Assembly: GCA_963827545.1 (NCBI GenBank)
Contig: CAWHBI010000039.1
Coordinates: forward strand, 1-64,000
From: AWTP1-13 sp963827545
GTDB taxonomy: Bacteria; Pseudomonadota; Alphaproteobacteria; Rhizobiales; Hyphomicrobiaceae
DNA length: 64,000 bases
Direction of reading: 5' to 3'
The notes below the pieces were generated by a model. It made no database searches. It was not told the origin of the DNA and saw nothing but the letters and a program-made list of their open reading frames with translations. Position numbers and translations under genes: made by a program. This document shows, in pieces, positions 44,125 to 52,677 of the stretch; within the stretch, counting starts at the first letter, position 1; each line of letters begins with the position of its first letter.

Positions 44125-44880
44125 ATGATCAGGCGGCTGTCTTCGGCAACACCGGCTACTCTTGCCGTCCTCCTGGCAGCCGGAACCACAGCCGCGTCGG
44201 CGCAGAACATCGCCGAGCCCGAGGTGGTCAAGGGCCAGACCAAGCTCGAGACCTTTCACCAGTTTCAGTCGGGCTTCAACGGCGGTGTGGCCGGTGACAC
44301 GCGCGAGTTCCACAGCCTCAACTACACCCACGGGCTGACGGACTTCTGGCAGATCAAGGCCTTCCTCGGGCTGGAACGGCCGGATTCCGACAACTACGAA
44401 GCCACGGTGATGGTGTGGGAGAACACCTTCGAGATCCTCAACGCCAAGAAGGCGGGCGGTATCGGTTATTCATGGTTCACAGGCATCGCGGTAGGGCTGG
44501 ACGGCGAGCAGACAAACGCCGTGGTGCTGGGGCCAATCGTGCGCATCGGTGCCGGACCCACCTCGCTGGTCCTCAATCCATTTCTGGAGCAGACCTTCGG
44601 AAAGAACCGCGAAGAGGGCATCGGCTTCCTCTATGGCTGGCAGCTCAAGCACCAGCTGCGCACGGGGCTCTGGCTCGGGATCGAGGGTTTCGGCAACATT
44701 CCCGATATCGCGGGGGAGGGCGGGCCGGAAAGGCACAGGATCGGGCCGCTCCTCACATACGAGATCGAGATAGGGGACAAGCGCACGCTGACCTTCGAGA
44801 CTGGCGTGCTGTTCGGCCTCACCGACGCGACGCCGGACACCGCGGTGAAAGCGCAGATTACATACACCTTCGGTGGATGA
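44125..44880 (+). CDS. Outer-membrane beta-barrel protein
   Basis: A 251-residue exported protein: signal peptide (TPATLAVLLAAGTTAASAQ) then repeated amphipathic strands with regular aromatic girdles (WQIKAFLGLERPDSDNYEA, GLWLGIEGFGNIPD). It ends AQITYTFGG. The pattern matches small channel-like or MetA-pathway-type outer-membrane proteins with about 10-12 strands. It may serve as the outer-membrane port of the adjacent catabolic island. The ATG at 44125 is the first plausible start. Confidence 0.65.
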   Translation: MIRRLSSATPATLAVLLAAGTTAASAQNIAEPEVVKGQTKLETFHQFQSGFNGGVAGDTREFHSLNYTHGLTDFWQIKAFLGLERPDSDNYEATVMVWENTFEILNAKKAGGIGYSWFTGIAVGLDGEQTNAVVLGPIVRIGAGPTSLVLNPFLEQTFGKNREEGIGFLYGWQLKHQLRTGLWLGIEGFGNIPDIAGEGGPERHRIGPLLTYEIEIGDKRTLTFETGVLFGLTDATPDTAVKAQITYTFGG

Positions 44881-44965
44881 TGCGCGTTGCGCAGGCAGCT
44901 TGGGCCCACGCCGGAATAGGAAAGTCCTCGCCCCCTTCCGCATAGCCAAGCCGCAACAATGCCGC

Positions 44966-45445
44966 CTAGGCCGGCTCCTCGCTGCCCTGCAGCTTGGCCA
45001 GCAGCCGCGCCAGCTCGCGCTGCTCGGCCTTCGAGAGACGCGCTGCCACATTCTCCTCAAACGCCCGGATCTTCTCGCGCGCGGCCAGAAACGTCGATTC
45101 CTCGCCCTCTTCGAAGAAGAGCGCATGGCAGCGCCGGTCGCTTGGAAGCACCTCGCGCCTGATGAGACCGCGCTTCTCCAGGCGGAAGATCACCGGGCTC
45201 ATGGTCGACTTGTCGACGCCGAATGCCGCGGCTAGTGCCACCTGCGTGATGCCGGGATTGGCCCGGATCAGCGTCAGCACGCCGAACGATCCTGGCGTGA
45301 AATCGAAGTCCTTCAGGGTGGCCTCGAACTCGGAGAATATCCGCGCCTGGGTGCGACGGACCTGATAGCCGACATAGGTCGGCAGCTCGTCGAAATCGAT
45401 CTGCCGTTCGCCCGCGTCGATGGCTGCCTGGCGCCTCAAAGCCAT
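44966..45445 (-). CDS. MarR family transcriptional regulator
   Basis: A 159-residue winged-helix regulator. The DNA-binding part runs from FGVLTLIRANPGITQVALAA through FGVDKSTMSPVIFRLEKRGLI to the wing REVLPSDRRCHALFF, flanked by dimerisation helices. ATG 45445 follows a GAGAAGAGAG tract. MarR proteins generally repress neighbouring genes and release on binding phenolic or other acids. It is divergent from the oxidoreductase genes at 45768, and a perfect inverted repeat lies between them. Confidence 0.9.
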   Translation of the reverse strand: MALRRQAAIDAGERQIDFDELPTYVGYQVRRTQARIFSEFEATLKDFDFTPGSFGVLTLIRANPGITQVALAAAFGVDKSTMSPVIFRLEKRGLIRREVLPSDRRCHALFFEEGEESTFLAAREKIRAFEENVAARLSKAEQRELARLLAKLQGSEEPA

Positions 45446-45662
45446 GCTCGCTCTCTTCTCTTTCCGTTGGGATCCTTCATGTAGGACTGGGCGCTCTTGC
45501 CGCCTGCTGCAACGCACGGTGCCCGGCTGGCAGGCCGGCCCGACACGCGTAGCTGATAAGGCAAGGCGGACACTTCATGGCGTGGCAACCCATGGGGGGC
45601 TATACTCTTGTAGAAGGGGCTTGCACTTGGCTCACCCCTCCCGCAAAAAAGCTTAATACCCA

Positions 45663-45685
45663 AACTGTTTCGTCCCGCAACAGTT
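45663..45685. promoter_or_regulatory. Candidate MarR operator
   Basis: AACTGTT (45663-45669) and AACAGTT (45679-45685) are perfect inverted 7-base arms with a 9-base centre, placed between the marR-type gene and the oxidoreductase start at 45768. Size and symmetry suit a MarR dimer; no experiment supports it. Confidence 0.45.
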
Positions 45686-45767
45686 AGGACACGGCGCGGG
45701 TCGCGTCAAACCCGTCAACCGGCTCAGTGGGCGCGCGCGGCGGCCGACAACAAAGGTCTCGAGGCGC

Positions 45768-47990
45768 ATGGCGTTGGAGGTCTCGTTCCACAAGGAAATT
45801 GCCAGCCTGCGGCTGGGCGACGGCCAGGAATTCCGTGGTGAAGGCATCCTCGCGGTCACCAAGGCGCTGCTGCAGTCCGGCGTCGCCTATGTGGGCGGCT
45901 ACCAGGGCGCGCCGGTCAGCCACCTGCTCGATGTGCTTCTCCAGGCAGAAGACCTGCTAAGCGAGCTCGGCGTGCACCTGCAGACCTGCACCAACGAGGC
46001 CGCCGCGGCGGCGATGCTGGGCGCTTCCATCCACTATCCCGTACGCGGGGCTGTAACCTGGAAGTCCATTGTCGGCACCAACGTCGCCGCCGATGCGCTC
46101 TCCAACCTCTCCTCCGCCGGCGTCACCGGTGGCGCCCTGATCGTGGTCGGCGAGGACTACGGCGAGGGAGCGAGCGTGATCCAGGAGCGCACGCACGCGT
46201 TTGCGCTCAAGTCATCGCTGTGGCTGCTGGACCCGCGCCCCGAGCTTCCCACCATCGTTAAGATGGTGGAGAAGGGCTTCGAGCTGTCGGAGGCCTCCAA
46301 CACGCCCGTGATCCTCGAATTGCGCGTGCGCGCCTGCCACGTGTTCGGTTCTTTCATGGCGCGCAGCAATGCGGCCGCGCAAGTATCCGCCTCGCGCCGG
46401 TTGACCCACCCGGCCACGTTCAACTATGAGCGCCTGAGCCATCCGCCAGCGACATTCCGCCAGGAAGTGGACAAGGTGGAGCGGCGGCTGCCGGCGGCGC
46501 AGAAGTTCATCGTCGAGCACAAGCTCAACGAGACTTTGGGACCTGCCGACGGTGAGCTCGGCATCATCGTGCAGGGCGGGCTTTTCAACGTGCTCAACGG
46601 CCGGCTGGCCATGGCCGGCCTTTCAGATGGTCACGGCAACGTGGCCCTGCCGACGCACGTTCTCAACGTCACGCACCCTCTGGTGCCCCAGGAGATAGCG
46701 CGCTTCTGTGCCGGCAGGCACGCGGTGCTGGTGATGGAGGAGGGCTCGCCGGACTTCCTCGAGCAAGCCATCGGGCAGATCCTGCGCAAGGCCGACATCA
46801 ACTCCAAGCTGCATGGGAAGGACGTACTGGCGACGGTCGGCGAGTATACACCGCTGGTCGTGGCGAAGGGCTTGTCCTCTTTTCTTGGGCTCTACGGGCG
46901 GCGCGCCGAAGCGCTCGAAGCTTGGCTGGCGGAAGTCGACGCGCACCGTGCCGCGGTCGCAAAAGCGCTCGCGCCGCTGCCGCCGCGGCCGCCCAACTTC
47001 TGCACGGGCTGCCCGGAGCGGCCTGTGTTCTCGGCCATGAAGCTCCTGAAGCGCGACATCGGGCCCGTTCACGTCGCCGCCGACATCGGCTGCCATGCCT
47101 TCGCGACTTTCCCGCCGTTCTCGCAGGGTCATTCGATCCTGGGGTATGGCATGTCGCTGGCCTCGGCCGCAGCCGTGTCCGGCACGCAGGCGCGCCGACC
47201 GATCAGCGTCATGGGCGACGGCGGCTTCTGGCACAACGGCCTGCTGACGGGCGTCGCGGGCGCCGCTTTCAACAAGGACGACTCGGTCCTTGTAATCATG
47301 AACAACGGCTACGCCAGCGCCACGGGTCACCAGGACATTCCTTCCAGCGCCCCAAACGAGGAAGGCCGCGGCAAGGGCATCGAAATCGAGGCTACGCTTA
47401 GGAGCCTGGGGCTGACCTGGGTCAAGCGCGTACGCACTTACGGCGTGGCGAGCGTGCTGAAGACCCTGAAGGAGGCCATGGCGGCGCCAGGCAAGGGCCT
47501 CAAAGTCATCATTGCCGACGGCGAGTGCCAGCTCGCGCGCCAGCGGCGCCTGCGCCCGGTCATGGCCAAGGCGGTGGCGGCCGGCGAGCGGGTGGTGCGC
47601 ACGCGCTTCTGGGTGGACCCCGAGGTGTGCACGGGCGACCATTCCTGCATGCGCATGTCGGGCTGTCCCTCGCTCACGATCAAGCCGAGCGAGGATCCGC
47701 TGCGCACCGATCCGGTCGCCCACGTCAACAACGACTGCGTCGGCTGCGGGCTGTGTGGCGAGGTCGCGCACGCCGCGCAACTTTGCCCGTCGTTCGCCCA
47801 GATCGACATCATCCAGAACCCGAGCATATGGGACCGCCTGCGCATGAGGCTCTCACGCGCGCTCATCCGGTTGTTCGGCGGGGGCACGGCAGCCATGACG
47901 CCGACTAGGGGCTCAGACCCCTCGCCAGTTGCGTCGCATCGGATCGCCAACGTCGAGGCGAGGGGTCTGACCCCCTCTGCGGCCGAGTGA
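45768..47990 (+). CDS. Indolepyruvate ferredoxin oxidoreductase-like protein, thiamine diphosphate and 4Fe-4S subunit
   Basis: A 740-residue large subunit of the 2-oxoacid:ferredoxin oxidoreductase superfamily. The N-terminal pyrimidine-binding half begins at residue 15 (KALLQSGVAYVGGYQGAPVS); the thiamine-diphosphate half contains VMGDGGFWHNGLLTG and VIMNNGYASATGHQDIP. The Cys-rich C-terminus is ferredoxin-like, with CTGDHSCMRMSGCPSL and CVGCGLCGEVAHAAQLCP. Family members decarboxylate arylpyruvates to acyl-CoA with electrons going to ferredoxin. The subunit is followed four bases later by its partner, which is broken. ATG 45768 has GAGG before it. Confidence 0.88.
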   Translation: MALEVSFHKEIASLRLGDGQEFRGEGILAVTKALLQSGVAYVGGYQGAPVSHLLDVLLQAEDLLSELGVHLQTCTNEAAAAAMLGASIHYPVRGAVTWKSIVGTNVAADALSNLSSAGVTGGALIVVGEDYGEGASVIQERTHAFALKSSLWLLDPRPELPTIVKMVEKGFELSEASNTPVILELRVRACHVFGSFMARSNAAAQVSASRRLTHPATFNYERLSHPPATFRQEVDKVERRLPAAQKFIVEHKLNETLGPADGELGIIVQGGLFNVLNGRLAMAGLSDGHGNVALPTHVLNVTHPLVPQEIARFCAGRHAVLVMEEGSPDFLEQAIGQILRKADINSKLHGKDVLATVGEYTPLVVAKGLSSFLGLYGRRAEALEAWLAEVDAHRAAVAKALAPLPPRPPNFCTGCPERPVFSAMKLLKRDIGPVHVAADIGCHAFATFPPFSQGHSILGYGMSLASAAAVSGTQARRPISVMGDGGFWHNGLLTGVAGAAFNKDDSVLVIMNNGYASATGHQDIPSSAPNEEGRGKGIEIEATLRSLGLTWVKRVRTYGVASVLKTLKEAMAAPGKGLKVIIADGECQLARQRRLRPVMAKAVAAGERVVRTRFWVDPEVCTGDHSCMRMSGCPSLTIKPSEDPLRTDPVAHVNNDCVGCGLCGEVAHAAQLCPSFAQIDIIQNPSIWDRLRMRLSRALIRLFGGGTAAMTPTRGSDPSPVASHRIANVEARGLTPSAAE

Positions 47991-47994
47991 GCCG

Positions 47995-49577
47995 ATGGCC
48001 GAGGCCCAGCCCGTCCGCCTCCTGATCGCGGCCCTCGGCGGCGAAGGCGGCGGCGTGCTGGCGGGCTGGATCAGCGAGGCCGCCGCGGCGAGCGGCCTTG
48101 TCGTGAGCCGCACGTCCATCCCGGGCGTTGCGCAAAGGACGGGGGCCACGACCTACTACATCGAGGTCACCCAAACGTCGGATGGCTCTACCCCGATACT
48201 TGGGCTCAATCCGGCGCCGGGCCAGGTCGACATTCTGCTCGCGACCGAGCTGGTGGAAGCTGCACGCATGGTGCAAGCGGGGTTCGTCACTCCAGGCCGC
48301 ACCCTGGTGATTGCCGCAGACCGCCGGGTCTATGCGACCGACGAGAAGATCGCCATGGGCGACGGCCGTGCGAGCGAGGATCAGCTGCGCGGCGCCATCG
48401 AGCGTTTCTCGCGGCGACTTGTACTGAGCGATCTTGCAACCGCCGCTGCCGCGAGCAAGAGTCAGCTCAACGTCGTGATGCTTGGCGTATTTGCCGGCCT
48501 GAAGGCGCTGCCGATCGAGGCGGAGACATTTCGCGCCACTATCCGCGCCGAAGGCAAGGCCGTGGACGCCAACCTGCGCGGCTTCGAGGCAGGGTTGAAA
48601 TTGGCTCGGTCCCTCTCCCCGCGCTTCGCCGACCTCTCCTCAGACTGCTTCAGCGCGGGAGAGGGTCGGGGTGAGGGGCGGCACGAGCGCCGGCGTCGGC
48701 GTTTGCCGCCGCCCCTCACCCTAACCCTCTCCCCACTGAAGGGTGGGGAGAGGGAACAAGCGCGGCGCTCGCAGCATTTCCCCTCGAGGCGCATGCGGTC
48801 TTGGACGAGGGGGTCAGACGGCTCATCGACTACCAGGACGAGGCTTATGCCCAGCGCTATCTGGCGCGCGTGCGGCGGTTTGCCGGCAGGCCCGGTGCAG
48901 ATGGCGCCTTTATCCGTGAGCTTGCCCGCCACCTCGCCGTGCGCATGAGCGTCGAGGATGTGATCCGGGTTGCGCAGCTCAAGCTGAGGGATACCCGGCT
49001 CGCGCGCGTTGCCCGCGAGGCACAGGCGCGCGCAGGCGACATTGTCGACGTGACCGAGTACATGAAACCGGGCCCCGAGGAGGTGCTCGGCCTATTGCCG
49101 CCGCGGCTCGGGCGCTGGGCGCTGGCGCGTGTCCGCCACGATCGCTCCTGGCCGCTCAAGGTCAAAACGACGAGGTTCTCCGGCTTTGTACGTCTGAAGC
49201 TGCTGTCCGCGCTCAAGTTCTGGCGGCCGCGCACGCTGCGTTTTGCCGAAGAGGAGGCTTGGGTGGAGCGCTGGCTGGGGCTCGTCGAGCGCACACTCGC
49301 GGTCGATCCGGCCGCCGCGCGTGAGGTGGTTGCCACGGCAGCGCTGGTGCGCGGCTACGCCGACACCTACAAGCGCGGCCTCGCCAGCTGGACCCGCATC
49401 ATGGAGGAGGTGGTGGAGCCATCAGTGTCAGGCACGCTGCCGCGCGCCCATTTTGCGGACGCGGTGTTGCAGGCGCGCCTGGCTGCGGTCAAGGACCCCG
49501 AGGGAGAAGCGCTCGCCAAGACCATTGCGGCGATTGCGCATGCCGCAACAGCCTCTGGCAAACTTGCCGCGGAGTAG
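47995..49577 (+). pseudogene. Indolepyruvate ferredoxin oxidoreductase-like second subunit, split by a palindromic element
   Basis: The N-terminal 205 residues (from ATG 47995) form the 2-oxoacid oxidoreductase gamma domain: AALGGEGGGVLAGWISEAAA and SIPGVAQRTGATTYY. The C-terminal part runs in another frame from about 48756 (TSAALAAFPLEAHAVLDEG) to 49577, with DVTEYMKPGPEEVLGLLP and a large helical domain found in long members of this family. Between the two lies the repeat at 48611-48755, whose length shifts the frame. From the first frame alone translation would end at 48948. Without the repeat the protein would be about 480 residues. Loss of this subunit should disable the enzyme unless the two pieces are made separately (an ATG at 48801 exists). 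Confidence 0.85.
48611..48755. repeat. Palindromic element that disrupts the oxidoreductase subunit gene (three-stem type)
   Basis: Hairpin one: CCCTCTCCCC-GCGC (48611-48624) against GCGCGGGAGAGGG (48653-48665). Central stem: GGGTGAGGGGCGGC-type arm (about 48665-48685) against GCCGCCCCTCACCC (about 48708-48727). Hairpin three: CCCTCTCCCCACT with its complement around GAAGG (48726-48755). The host frame changes across it. Confidence 0.85.
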
Positions 49578-50142
49578 GATCGCGCGAAGCGCCGCCGGGA
49601 CTGTGCAAGGGCAAACTCGAATTCCGACATCTACTGCCGTCGTTCAATTTCCGCACGGGGCAGCACCAGCGTGAGCGGAAAATACTTCTGCGTAAAGGCG
49701 TTGGCGATGTCGTGATGAGCTTTTCGAACGATCCAAGACCTGGTCGGCCCGAGGTCGCAAGTTTTCATACACTCTTCGGGTTTCGATCGCATATAATGTT
49801 AGCGTTGCGACGGACCACCACCCCGCACCGTCTGTCGCAACAGGGGGCCGGTCTCGCCCGCAGTGGGCCGGTCCCTACTTCTCTCTCTCGGTCGGCCGAT
49901 CCATACTCCGAAAAGAAAAATTTCGGTAGCTGTGCCGTGCGGCACAGCTCGAACGTCGGCATTGGGTTATGTGTTCAACTCGCCACTGCGGGCGAGACCG
50001 GCTCTGCCACCATTGAGGCACAGTCCGGATGCGGGGTTCGGGGTGCGGCGCCGGAACAGCGCCGCACCCTTGTCTCATGTGACCTCGTACGTCTCCACGC
50101 CGATTGCCGATCGCACGGCCAAAGCCGAGCCCCTAGCGCCCG
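49578..50142. other. Intergenic stretch with a long inverted-repeat element
   Basis: About 565 bases between the end of the oxidoreductase gene and the end of the Crp-type regulator. No gene is supported. The main content is the element at 49821-50036. Confidence 0.5.
49821..50036. repeat. 216-base inverted-repeat element (MITE-like) with a perfect central palindrome
   Basis: Arms GCCGGTCTCGCCCGCAGTGG (49847-49866) and its exact complement (49983-50002) are perfect 20-base inverted repeats, and the similarity extends imperfectly outwards to CCCCGCA (49821) and TGCGGGG (50030-50036). Near the middle a 22-base perfect palindrome reads AGCTGTGCCGTGCGGCACAG and CT (49928-49949). A smaller hairpin CCGAAA/TTTCGG lies at 49908-49926. 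No target-site duplication was identified. Confidence 0.7.
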
Positions 50143-50862
50143 TCAGTCCCCCGACGAAGGAGCCTCCGTAAATTCGGCCAGCTCTCTCTCGTCGATGATG
50201 CTGATCTCCATTCCGCTGATCTTTATCGCGTTCGCTGTCTTCAGCTGACCGAGCTGCCGATTCACATTCGCCCGCGAAAGCCCCAGATGCTTCCCGAGCT
50301 CCTCTTGTGAAATCGTCAGTTGCAGAGATGCGCCATCCGCGCTCCTTCGTCCATGCTGTCGTGCCAGCCTGTGCAGGCCTCTTGCCACTCGCGCGCGCAT
50401 CTCGAGGGTGTTGTCCTCGATGATCACAGCACCAATCCGAAGCTTTTCGCAGAGCGCCTGAATGACCTCGAACATTGCCGTGGGATGTGCCATCAAGGTG
50501 GGCAGGAGGTCCCGCGTGTAGACGACAAAGACTTCGGAGTCCTCCAGTGCGATGGCATCGACCGCACGCTCCTTGCCGTCTAGAGCCGCAATCTCGCCGT
50601 ATATGTCGCCAGGGCCGACAAAGTAGAGGACAACCTCTTTGCCGGCCGCGCTGACGTTCGTGAGCTTGATCCGGCCGGAGATCACCACCATCAGGCTGTC
50701 GCCGGGTTCGCCGCGCCGGTAGGCGATGCTCCCCTTCACAAGGCCTCGGAGCTGCCCCTTGTGCAGGAGCTGATCGAGCACGACGTCGGGGAGCCGTCCC
50801 AGAAACGTGTTCTGCTTCAAGAGGGGCCGAACGCGCGCCAGAAGAAGGGGGTGAGAGCCCAT
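50143..50862 (-). CDS. Crp/Fnr family transcriptional regulator
   Basis: A 239-residue regulator: cyclic-nucleotide-binding-type beta barrel (GSIAYRRGEPGDSLMVVISG, PGDIYGEIAALDG) followed by the dimer helix and a helix-turn-helix (TISQEELGKHLGLSRANVNR). No cluster of N-terminal cysteines is present, so it is not an oxygen-sensing Fnr. Effector unknown. ATG 50862 is taken for length; 50925 would add 21 residues. It precedes glpD on the same strand's downstream side and may regulate it, with 117 bases between the genes. Confidence 0.88.
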   Translation of the reverse strand: MGSHPLLLARVRPLLKQNTFLGRLPDVVLDQLLHKGQLRGLVKGSIAYRRGEPGDSLMVVISGRIKLTNVSAAGKEVVLYFVGPGDIYGEIAALDGKERAVDAIALEDSEVFVVYTRDLLPTLMAHPTAMFEVIQALCEKLRIGAVIIEDNTLEMRARVARGLHRLARQHGRRSADGASLQLTISQEELGKHLGLSRANVNRQLGQLKTANAIKISGMEISIIDERELAEFTEAPSSGD

Positions 50863-50979
50863 AGCTGCCGATCCTACCGCCGCCCGCGCGGACCATCGTC
50901 GATGCAGAAGCTCAATTGATCCCAAGGTATTCTGTCATCGGGCGGGCGTCAAAGGACGGTGGAGGGCTGTCGGCTCCGG

Positions 50980-52512
50980 TCAGGCCTGCGCTGCCAACAC
51001 CTCGGCGGAACGCCGTTGCAGCCATGCATCCAGAGCGCCGAACTCCTCCTTCGTCAGGTGCAGTCCCAGCTTGGAGCGGCGCCACGCCACGTCCTCGACG
51101 GTGTGCGCCCACTCATGCTCGACGAGGTAGCGCACCTCCGCTTCGGTCAGCGTGGCTCCGAAATGCACCCCAAGGTCCTGCATGGATTTGGCTCTGCCAA
51201 GGATGGTCCAGGCACGCGTGCCGTAGGCACGTATCAGCCGCGAGATGTGGGCCGCGCTCAGAAATGCAAACGCCCTGGAGAGTTTGGCCGCAAGCGCCCC
51301 AGTCTCGCCGGCCTCGAAATCTCCGCCCGGCAACGCCACCGTTCCGGTCCAGCCTGCTGCCAGCCCCTGGCGCCACGGCAGATGGGGGGACAGTTGCTCC
51401 AACACAGCTTCAGCCAGCCGGCGATAGGTCGTGATCTTGCCGCCGATGATGGAGAGCAGGGGTGCCGCGCCCTCGGCGGCGTCAAGCTCGAGCACGTAGT
51501 CGCGGGAGGCGGATTTGGCGTCGCTCGCCCCGTCATCGAACAGGGGGCGAACGCCCGAATACGTCCACACCACGTCCTGCGGTCGCACCACCCTCGTGAA
51601 GGCGGTGCTGGCCGTGTCGCACAGGTAGGCGATTTCCTCCGGGCTTGCGGCCGTGTCGGCAGGATCGCCGTGGTAATCACGGTCGGTGGTGCCGATCAGC
51701 GTGAACTCGCCCTCATAGGGGATGGCGAACACGACGCGGCCGTCCGGATTCTGGAAAAGGTAGGCGCGGTCGTGGTCGAACAGCTTCGGCACGACGATGT
51801 GGGCGCCCTCCACGAGGCGCACGCGACCGCGCGAGCTGCTGCCCAATCGCGTTAGCAAGACCTCTTCGACCCAGGGCCCTGACGCATTGACGAGGGCACG
51901 CGCGGCGATCGTCTGACGGGCACCCGTGACGGCGTCCTCCACCGTGACGCGCCAATGGTCGCCCTCGCGCGCTGCGGAATGTGCAGCCGTGCGCGTGCGG
52001 ATGACGGCGCCTCGATCCACGGCATCACGGGCGTTGAGCACGACGAGGCGCGCATCATCGACCCAGCAGTCGGAGTACTCGAAGCCGGTGGTGAAGGCGC
52101 CGGGAAGCAGGGGCTGCCCGGCGACGTCGCCGGAAAGGTCGAGCACGCGCGTGCCGGGCAGGCGCTGCCGGCCACCCAGATGATCGTAGAGGAACAGGCC
52201 GATGCGAAGCATCCACGCCGGCCGCAAGCCCTCCCGGTGCGGCAGGACGAAGCGCATGGGCCGCACGATGTGCGGGGCAATGCGCCACAGAACTTCGCGC
52301 TCGGTGAGCGACTCGCGCACCAGGCGGAAGTCGAAGTGCTCAAGATAGCGCAACCCGCCGTGGATCAGCTTGGTCGAACGCGAAGAGGTGCCGCAGCCCA
52401 GGTCGGCCATCTCGCACAGAAATACCGAGAGGCCGCGGCCGGCGGCGTCGCGGGCGATGCCGCAACCGTTGATGCCGCCGCCGATGACGCCCAAGTCGTA
52501 GATGCCGTCCAT
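50980..52512 (-). CDS. glpD: Glycerol-3-phosphate dehydrogenase, FAD-dependent
   Basis: A 510-residue membrane-associated flavoenzyme oxidising glycerol-3-phosphate to dihydroxyacetone phosphate and passing electrons to quinone. FAD motif GVIGGGINGCGIARDAAGRG at residues 8-27; GlpD signatures TSSRSTKLIHGGLRYLEHF and FAIPYEGEFTLIGTTDRDY; C-terminal DAO_C helical domain. Length is as in other GlpD proteins. ATG 52512. The glycerol transporter and kinase are not nearby. Confidence 0.93.
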   Translation of the reverse strand: MDGIYDLGVIGGGINGCGIARDAAGRGLSVFLCEMADLGCGTSSRSTKLIHGGLRYLEHFDFRLVRESLTEREVLWRIAPHIVRPMRFVLPHREGLRPAWMLRIGLFLYDHLGGRQRLPGTRVLDLSGDVAGQPLLPGAFTTGFEYSDCWVDDARLVVLNARDAVDRGAVIRTRTAAHSAAREGDHWRVTVEDAVTGARQTIAARALVNASGPWVEEVLLTRLGSSSRGRVRLVEGAHIVVPKLFDHDRAYLFQNPDGRVVFAIPYEGEFTLIGTTDRDYHGDPADTAASPEEIAYLCDTASTAFTRVVRPQDVVWTYSGVRPLFDDGASDAKSASRDYVLELDAAEGAAPLLSIIGGKITTYRRLAEAVLEQLSPHLPWRQGLAAGWTGTVALPGGDFEAGETGALAAKLSRAFAFLSAAHISRLIRAYGTRAWTILGRAKSMQDLGVHFGATLTEAEVRYLVEHEWAHTVEDVAWRRSKLGLHLTKEEFGALDAWLQRRSAEVLAAQA

Positions 52513-52677
52513 GGGCCCCCGCGTGCATTCCTAGTAGCAAGATCGTTTCTGAGCGAAGCGCTTGGCCTCGATAGTGGAACGTGAATCCTGTTCTCGAGTC
52601 TATGAGACAGCAGGGTTCACGCTTCGGCCGCCACATCTCGATCCGGGCAAGGTCATGCAATCCGAAGCGATCCTGCG

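Noticed and set aside
49712..50248. 178-residue plus-strand frame over the inverted-repeat element
   Set aside because: It reads through palindromic DNA and into the antisense of the Crp-type gene; no protein features.
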